Shown: one piece after another, positions 58,001 through 64,000 of the stretch
Layout: each line of letters begins with the position of its first letter
Numbering within the stretch: position 1 is the stretch's first letter
Source: Distichodus sexfasciatus
Lineage: Eukaryota > Chordata > Actinopteri > Characiformes > Distichodontidae
Reading direction: 5' to 3'
NCBI GenBank assembly: GCA_032718565.1
Contig: JAVGVS010000023.1
Coordinates: 523,748 to 587,747 of the forward strand
Length of the DNA: 64,000 nt
Translations under genes and position numbers: made by a program
The notes under the pieces: generated by a model
What the model saw: only the letters and a program-made list of their open reading frames with translations
Database searches by the model: none
Told to the model about the DNA's origin: nothing

Positions 58001-58882
58001 TACAAGGACTCAATGTTTGTGGTACAGGTTGAGTTGGTTAGATGTTTGTCTCATTTGCCAGATTTTACCATTAACATTGAAGCCTGTATGTCACAGCAAG
58101 AGAATGGTAGTCCATTCAACATACTTACATACAGAAAATCATTTGGTGGGTTTTTTCATCTTTGGCTTTTTTTTGCATTTGTGATTCTTGCAAGTGATGT
58201 TAAGTTCAAATCACAAAGCTGATATAGGCTACAACATTTGAGCACGTTCTACACTGAGCAGCTTCACACTCCACTGCCCACACACAGACAGCTCTGTTTT
58301 GAAGGTCTTTTCTTTCTTGTAGTCTGATACTCCTAAAAAAACAGTGGCTCCTCAAAATCACCTCTTCCTTCCTTCTGACAGAAAGCGTGCACCATGCACC
58401 ACCCCACCCCACCCCTGCCTGGCCCCGCTAAATGTGTATTTACGCTTTTCCTGCCGAGTTAAAAGGTTTTCCAACAGCAGTTAACATAGGGAACAGAACT
58501 TCCAGTGCTATTTGTGAGGAGAAAAAGCAGAGGAAGTAGTAACAATACACGTAGGTGCTGTAATAATTCATTTTTAGTTTAGCAAAGTGGTGGGTTACTG
58601 GAAGAAGAGCTGCTGCTGGAGCCTCATGGAGGCTGAATACACCCATGCTAACGCTATACTGTTTAATCTGGCTTCTAGTCAAAAGGGATTTTCATTACTT
58701 CCTCCGTCCAAATTATTTACACTACCAAATACTGTTATCCTGTGTTGATTGTCCTGCTCATTGTTTTGTAATGGTGTGTGTATGTGTGTAACATGGAGGG
58801 AGAGACAGAGAAGAGGGGAAAGTCTCAAGTATGACTGGAATCCAAATGCCTTTCTAATGAATGAAGAAGCGTGGGGGGAGTG

Positions 58883-58920
<38 letters not shown>

Positions 58921-58936
58921 CGTGTGTCTGTGTGAG
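58883..58936. repeat. (GT)n microsatellite
   Basis: GT run with GC interruptions near its right end. Confidence 0.9.
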
Positions 58937-58963
58937 ACTTGTGTGTGACTAAAATAATGTGTT

Positions 58964-59034
<71 letters not shown>

Positions 59035-59057
59035 GTCTATCTGTCTATCTGTCTGTC
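58964..59057. repeat. (CTAT)n microsatellite
   Basis: About 18 perfect CTAT units followed by CTGT variants. Confidence 0.95.
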
Positions 59058-59455
59058 AAAATTATTGCCAGACTACATAGATAATAATGGAAATTTACCA
59101 GTAGCCTGGTAAATGTTATTTCAATGTTATTTTAATAAACTTCATTTCAAATCAAGAATTTGTGACCACTGATATTCTATTGTTAGGTCTGTAGCTCAAA
59201 TTTGTTAAAAGTATAATCGTGTACCCTTTGCTGTCACCAATGATTTTGTAACTTGTGTGTGAAGAGAATACGACACCAATGTGACACCAGTGTGAACAAG
59301 CCTATACATTATATAATATATTTTAACATAGATTTTAACAATGCTTTATATGTGGCGTATAGATGAAGTAGATTAAAGCCATAAATGTCTCCAAACACAC
59401 TTAAACTCCTGAGTCATTACTTACAATAAAATATTGCTTAAATCAAATGTGAAAA

Positions 59456-59667
59456 GGGGGGATTTTAGATTCCGGTAAACCCCTAAACTCCCCTTCTCCT
59501 GTGAAAGAGGGAGGAGAAGAGGGAGGAGGAGGTGAACTACACATGCTTCACTCTCGCTTTCACGCACACACACACCCCACACACTGTGTCCTCTTAAAAG
59601 AAAGCAGCTCCATTTCTCTTTTCTCTCTCAGCTATAGAAGACCTGTTTTTCGCCCACAACCAAAGCG
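59456..59667 (+). promoter_or_regulatory. Putative promoter-proximal and 5' UTR region
   Basis: Lies directly upstream of the exon-1 start codon. It contains GGGGGGATTTTAGATTCC at 59456-59473 (a loose resemblance to NF-kappaB-type sites), a purine-rich stretch at 59503-59534, a weak TTAAAAGA (59594-59601) and a pyrimidine-rich run before GCTATAGAAG. The transcription start is unknown. Confidence 0.3.
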
Positions 59668-59752
59668 ATGGAACTTCTCTGGAAGCAAATGTGGAAAAGA
59701 ACTTTATTGCTGTTTTTGCTTGGTTTATTGTGCTTGTGCCACACTTTTGCAG
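59668..59752 (+). CDS. Exon 1: signal peptide of the ICAM-like gene
   Basis: The ATG at 59668 has G at -3 and G at +4, a good context. It gives 28 residues, with basic residues (KQMWKR) before a leucine-rich core and CHTFA at the end. The donor is GCAG|GTGAGT and the intron is phase 1. A second in-frame ATG at 59689 (Met8) would still leave the hydrophobic core, but the first is preferred. Confidence 0.85.
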
Positions 59753-62700
59753 GTGAGTTGGAAGTTGAAGTTATATCTGCTGGAATCAACTTAATGTCTG
59801 TTTGTTATAATTAGTTTATTATGGCAATACCTGTTGTATTTCATATTGTGAAAGTTCAATGTAGCCTTATTTAATCTAAGAGCTTTCTTGTTTTCCAGCA
59901 ACATTACAATTTTTGTTTTAATCTTGGGGCTACTGTAGTAACTGTTGTAGAATCAGCATTTGTATGACTTGCTTTTAAGCTAATATTAGTCTATGGGCCA
60001 TTTAAAATGAGTATTGAAATTGAAAACAAATGAAATAAATGTTGAGTTATGCAAGTTGTGAAAGTACAACATAGACTAACTGGAAATATCTGTATATCTT
60101 ATTTAAATATCTGTATAAATACCATTAACCTGGCATCATGAACCACTTGGGGAGCAAGAAATCCAGTAGGAGCTCCAAACCATAATCTAAAGCTTTTAAA
60201 ATAGAAATTTAACTGGCTGAAACGTCTGTATACATTGCCATTTATTGGATTTGTATTTATTGTTATCTTAAGTCGGATCCCAGCCTGGGGATCATTTAGA
60301 GACAACTGGCAAAAACTAGTAGCCCATTCAGGACATTTTGATACCTATAGTAAATTAACAATACGACTGTAATAATGCTGTAATAACTAACTTCATAAAA
60401 TTGTTCTGTGATTAAGATTTTAAAACCCTTCTTAATCAAATGGTTGGTCAGAAATACTGATTATACCGTTTCCTAACACTAAGATTTGTTTTATCAGCAA
60501 CAACATTTTTGACAACTTTTACCCTGATTTTGTCATGTGTGGGTAGATAGTGTTCACACAGACGCTGGTCAGGTTGAGTTAGTTTGAATTGGTTATACTA
60601 GTTTTGTATTGAGATAACTACTAACAGAAGTAAATGTGGATTTGCTGTGGATAAAATTAGCTGCTTATAGTGTTTCACAGATCCATAGTTTTTCATGTTA
60701 AGTTGTAAGAATGAAACCTGTTCATGATTACTCTGTACTTAAGATGGCCACTAGAGGGCACTGTTAGATGTTTTATTAGGTCACAGCAGCAAATGAAAGT
60801 AAGAGATTATTTGTCATTGTGAACACACCACAGCACAGCACGCAGTGCACCACAACGAAATGTGACCTCTGCATTTGACCCATCCGTGAAGGAGCAGTGG
60901 GCAGCAGTGGGAGTGGTGCCTGGGGAGAGTAACTTGCTCATGAGTACCTCAGTGGTAACTTTACCGATCCTTAGATTCAAATGTGTAGCAGTGGGGCGAA
61001 CACCCTACCGTTACGCCACCAACTGTCACTAAATCTCAGTCAGTACAATTAGATGCAAACTTCATATAGATGTACCTCAATATAAAAATGCTGGTTATCC
61101 ATTATGTTTACCCTTATGCCAATTTGCAGATGCTCTTACCCACAGAGACTTACATTCACTAATTATAGGAACAGACTCCCTGGAGCAACTTGGGGTTAAG
61201 GGACTGATTCATGAATTGATTGGTGGTAGCGCTGGGGGTAAGATTATGGCCACACTCAAACCCATAACCACTTGTTAACCGCTTGATAACCACAACCGAG
61301 TGATCTACCTCTAGGCCACCATCTCTCTGATGGATTTCTTGTTAACATTGAAAACTAAAATTTGGCACAATTTAATATTGACACCCTCTAATCTGATTTA
61401 CTCACAGGCACAAATGCCAACCGCATAGAGTTGCACCCACCCAGCGTTGTGGTGAGACATGGAAGTTCTGTCGCTGTAAACTGCAGCACAGAAGCAGAAA
61501 ACGAAGGGATGGGCTGGGAAGCATCTCAAGGTGGCGAATATACTCAAGTAAACACAAAGTTTCTCATGTGGAAAGTGGATCAGTTGACAAACTGGGACCT
61601 TACGGCGCAATGTTATGTGAACGTGCATGATGACGATCAACCTGTCACGGAACTTTCACTCATTATTTACAGTAAGTTTTCTATGACTTCTTAAATAGCA
61701 TTTAACTTCTTAAATCTGACATATTAACAACGGATCTGATCGTATTTTAAAGCAAATTCAAACCAAGACTTTAGTCGAATATTTCTTGTAATGACTTACC
61801 TTACTAACACCAGCAAAAATAGTTTTAATAATCAAGCCCTGTTAATATCAGACACTTTTGTACGTTTACTCAAGTAGTTTTTACTTTTACTTTTACCACA
61901 GTCATTTTTCCTTGTAAGTTACTTTTATTTGAATGCTCTATACACCACTGACCTCAAATTTGAATAGTTATATTCCTCAAATTTTGGGACTTATTGATAT
62001 TTATATAATAATTTACAGAGTAATTATATTCTGACATGATTTTTTTTACTGTCAACAGAATCTCCAGATGAAGTGTCCCTCGACATTGTGAATCACGAGG
62101 GGCCTTTGATTGAGGGCAGTCAATATAACCTCAGGTGCAATATTAAGAATGTTGCTCCTGTTGAGTACCTCACTGTGAGGTGGTACAAAAATCAGACCCT
62201 GGTGGAAAATGCCACATTTTCTGACTCCACCAAGTTTCCTGTCAACAAGTCTCCAACACTCACAATTTCTCCAAAAAGAGATGATGATCGAGCTCAGTAC
62301 TTGTGTGAGGCAGTGCTGGAACTGGGACCAGACGGACCTCAGACTCCTCCTACAATGAGATCGAATCTTCTTCACACTATCGTGCACTGTAAGTTTCTCT
62401 TAAAAAATAACATCAGCCGTTATTAGAAGCAACCAAACTGTCACCAAGTTTAAATAACCTAAATCTAAATCTCAACTAAAACTTTTCTTGTATGAAAATA
62501 ACCATTACAATCATATAAATAAGTCACTCCAGAAGTCATTTTGGTTTCCAATATCACACTTTTATAAATCACATTATTTGCTTTTTATAATACTCAGACT
62601 CAGCAGAAAACTGAAAATTACATGCAGTGGAACTCATATCATTGTTGCATAATCCCTAGATGGCCCTGATGTGTCCAACTGTCCAGAGGATGTGTGGCTA

Positions 62701-64000
62701 AAGGAAGGAGGCAGCTTGGAAGGTTTCTGCAGTGTCATAGGAAATCCCCCTGTTTATACCAAATGGCAGAAGGAACAACAGGACGTTGACCTTAGCATCC
62801 CGATAAAGAGAAATGATACGGGAAATTACACAATCTCCATCGAACAATCTCAGACTGCTTTAAAACATTCCAGAACAATGAGGGTGTTTGTGACCTGTAA
62901 GTGTGCAATAACTGGGCAATAACTATTTATATTATTACTTAAGCATGGTTTTGACACTACTACAAGGTGCTGTGGATCAAATTTAGAGGCTATGTTGTGT
63001 CATTATGCAGTTATAAATCAGTTTATATCAGTATTATACAAACTTTAGGCCAGATTTATTTATTAATGTTTATGTTAGAGGATATACAGAGCTGTATTAA
63101 ATTGTATTTTCTCTAAGGCACTATGAGATCAGGCTGATATTGCGATACTGTATGTAGGAGATGTGTATAATAATTTAGTTTAGTAATTGTATGTAGCTAC
63201 TGAAGTATTATGTAAAACCCATGGTTTTAGTACGATCAGCATTAGCACTCTCTACTTGGCAAACCTGTACTAAAACCAACAAAGTACATAAAAAGTAATA
63301 TTAATATCAGCTACTTTTAGTGTTGCAATAGGTGATACTGGAGTCGTTTCCTTCTCAGGCATCTTTGCTTTTACTTAAGTAACATGATAATTTTTACTGA
63401 AGTAGTATTCTAATAGAAGAATTTAATTTTTTACTGGAGTCATATTTGGCATGAGGAATCTTAACTTTCACTTAAATGTGAGCCTGTTCTTAAGAAATGA
63501 GTTTTACCCATCAGGACATTCTGATTTACTTTTGATTTTTACTTCTCTGTTACAGTTGGACCAGAGATTTCATGTCCAAATACCATCACAGTAGAAGAAG
63601 GAAAAGAGTTAAAAACCAAGTGCATAGCTGAAGGTTACCCAAAACCTGACATGACTTGGCTAAAGGAGGGCAAGAGAGTGGATTTTCCAGAAATCATGAA
63701 CAGGACCACAAAAGGGACATATGTTTTAATAGCAAATAACAGTGTGAACATTGTTAATCACAGCCTGCATATTGAGGTGTTGTGTAAGTGAATGTTCTTC
63801 TACTTACATGAGGTACAGTTGCCAACATAAAAGAAAAATAATTTCATAACTTTATCATGATATTGCTCCTTCTCAGATCCGCCCTCAGATATTTCAGCCT
63901 TGAGTGATAGGACGGTGGAGCAGGGGTCCAGTTTGGTGCTGAAGTGTGTCTCGTCTGCCAACCCTCGCCCACAGTACAAGTGGACCTACCACATGGCACC
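59668..64000 (+). CDS. ICAM-like immunoglobulin-superfamily cell-adhesion protein (5' part, cut by window end)
   Basis: Six exons join in phase 1 with GT-AG introns: 59668-59752, 61408-61671, 62059-62388, 62660-62896, 63556-63783 and 63877 to beyond 64000, about 422 codons so far. Residues 1-28 are a signal peptide (TLLLFLLGLLCLC core). Ig-like domains follow: D1 29-116 (C54-C97), D2 117-226 (C143, W158, C199), D3 227-305, D4 306-381, and the start of D5 (C405, W417). D1 (PPSVVVRHGSSVAVNC, MGWEAS) and D2 (RCNIKNVAPVEYLTVRWYK) resemble the first domains of teleost ICAM-like proteins, which mediate leukocyte and cell-cell adhesion at the plasma membrane. Several N-x-S/T sites (for example N53, N161, N167) indicate glycosylation. 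D3 and D4 lack the usual F-strand cysteine. The membrane span, if any, lies beyond the window. VCAM- or hemicentin-like names are alternatives used for such fish genes. Confidence 0.85.
60793..61028 (-). mobile_element. tRNA-derived SINE (family S1) in intron 1
   Basis: Antisense to the gene. Reads GTGAACACACCACAGCACAG, TGACCCATCCGTGAAGGAGC, GCTCATGAGTACCTCAGTGG and ends CCCTACCGTTACGCCACCAA (inverse tRNA-like head). The ends AGAGATTATTTGTCATTG and CACCAAC are close to full length. Confidence 0.85.
61115..61330 (-). mobile_element. tRNA-derived SINE (family S2) in intron 1
   Basis: Antisense. Reads CAATTTGCAGATGCTCTTAC, TTATAGGAACAGACTCCCTG, GAGCAACTTGGGGTTAAGGG and ends with the inverse head CTACCTCTAGGCCACCATCT. 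It lies about 80-90 bp before the exon 2 acceptor. Confidence 0.8.
61408..61671 (+). CDS. Exon 2: Ig-like domain 1 (ICAM D1-like)
   Basis: Acceptor TTACTCACAG|G and donor TTTACA|GTAAGT. Encodes residues 29-116 with the motifs SVVVRHGSSVAVNC and GMGWEAS, tryptophans W83 and W91, and AQCYV. Only one cysteine pair (C54, C97) is present, fewer than the two pairs usual in mammalian ICAM D1. Confidence 0.85.
62059..62388 (+). CDS. Exon 3: Ig-like domain 2 (ICAM D2-like)
   Basis: Acceptor CTGTCAACAG|AA and donor TGCACT|GTAAGT. Encodes residues 117-226 with canonical B-strand C143, C-strand W158 and F-strand YLC (C199). N-x-S/T sites at N161 and N167. This is the best-conserved domain. Confidence 0.9.
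62660..62896 (+). CDS. Exon 4: Ig-like domain 3, atypical cysteines
   Basis: Acceptor AATCCCTAG|AT and donor GTGACCT|GTAAGT. Encodes residues 227-305. It begins GPDVSNCPEDVWLKEGG and has C234, C250, W262 and NDTGNYTIS, where the F strand would normally carry Tyr-x-Cys. Confidence 0.85.
63556..63783 (+). CDS. Exon 5: Ig-like domain 4, atypical cysteines
   Basis: Acceptor TCTGTTACAG|TT and donor GTGTTGT|GTAAGT. Encodes residues 306-381 with ISCPNTITVEEG, C328, GYPKPDMTW and KGTYVLIANNS. As in exon 4, the cysteines are 16 residues apart and the F strand has no cysteine. Both exons end in a similar strand, suggesting an internal duplication. Confidence 0.85.
63877..64000 (+). CDS. Exon 6 (partial): Ig-like domain 5 start
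   Basis: Acceptor CTCCTTCTCAG|AT. Encodes YPPSDISALSDRTVEQGSSL, then VLKCVSSANPRPQYKW, a canonical B-strand cysteine (C405) and C-strand tryptophan (W417). Cut by the right edge of the window. Confidence 0.85.

Larger units (their letters stand above)
58001..59455. other. Intergenic DNA upstream of the adhesion-molecule gene
   Basis: No gene recognised. Contains the (GT)n and (CTAT)n microsatellites listed separately. Likely holds upstream regulatory sequence of the following gene; no element can be assigned with confidence. Confidence 0.45.

Noticed and set aside
1..64000. CRISPR arrays, bacterial operons, riboswitches, phage genes
   Set aside because: The window is eukaryotic. Regular repeats are microsatellites or minisatellites without spacers, and there is no dense coding on either strand.

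Overview
This is vertebrate nuclear DNA, almost certainly from a ray-finned (teleost) fish. The evidence is dense (CA)n/(GA)n/(GATA)n microsatellites, three families of tRNA-headed SINEs of fish type, many short hAT-like and TA-target terminal-inverted-repeat elements, a Tc1/mariner remnant, a BEL/Pao retrotransposon remnant, and a spliced immunoglobulin-superfamily gene with GT-AG introns. SINE types of this kind make an otophysan (characin/catfish-like) fish plausible, but the species is not determined.

Layout. Positions 1-57190 hold no gene that I can support; nearly all open frames there are simple-repeat or transposon translations, or short chance frames. Mosaics of nested transposons lie at 1-6.8 kb, 8.8-13.4 kb, 35.9-37.5 kb and 42-55 kb. 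They include 8-bp target duplications typical of hAT elements, an inverted pair of hAT elements carrying a decayed BED/CGGBP1-like zinc-finger exon, three copies of a TGTGAC-ended element, and several fold-back elements. Stretches of mostly unique, low-repeat DNA lie between them (13.4-17.1, 19.5-24.8, 25-27, 29.6-32.2, 33-36 and 37.5-39.6 kb); these could hold distal regulatory elements, but that cannot be shown from one sequence. Other structures are a 22-bp minisatellite (28.9-29.3 kb), a 600-bp polypurine tract (39.7-40.3 kb) and a roughly 96% identical 260-bp direct duplication (42.2 and 44.35 kb) that contains a perfect 18-bp palindrome.

The only clear host gene begins at 59668 on the plus strand and runs off the right edge. 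Exon 1 encodes a signal peptide, exons 2-5 encode one immunoglobulin-like domain each, and exon 6 (cut by the window end) begins a fifth. All introns are phase 1. The first two domains resemble the N-terminal domains of teleost ICAM-like cell-adhesion molecules. Domains 3 and 4 share an unusual cysteine arrangement. Intron 1 carries two SINEs in antisense orientation.

About 2 kb upstream of this gene are the 3' end of a dead BEL/Pao retrotransposon (integrase C-terminus with an in-frame stop) and a probable 3' LTR with a polyadenylation signal.
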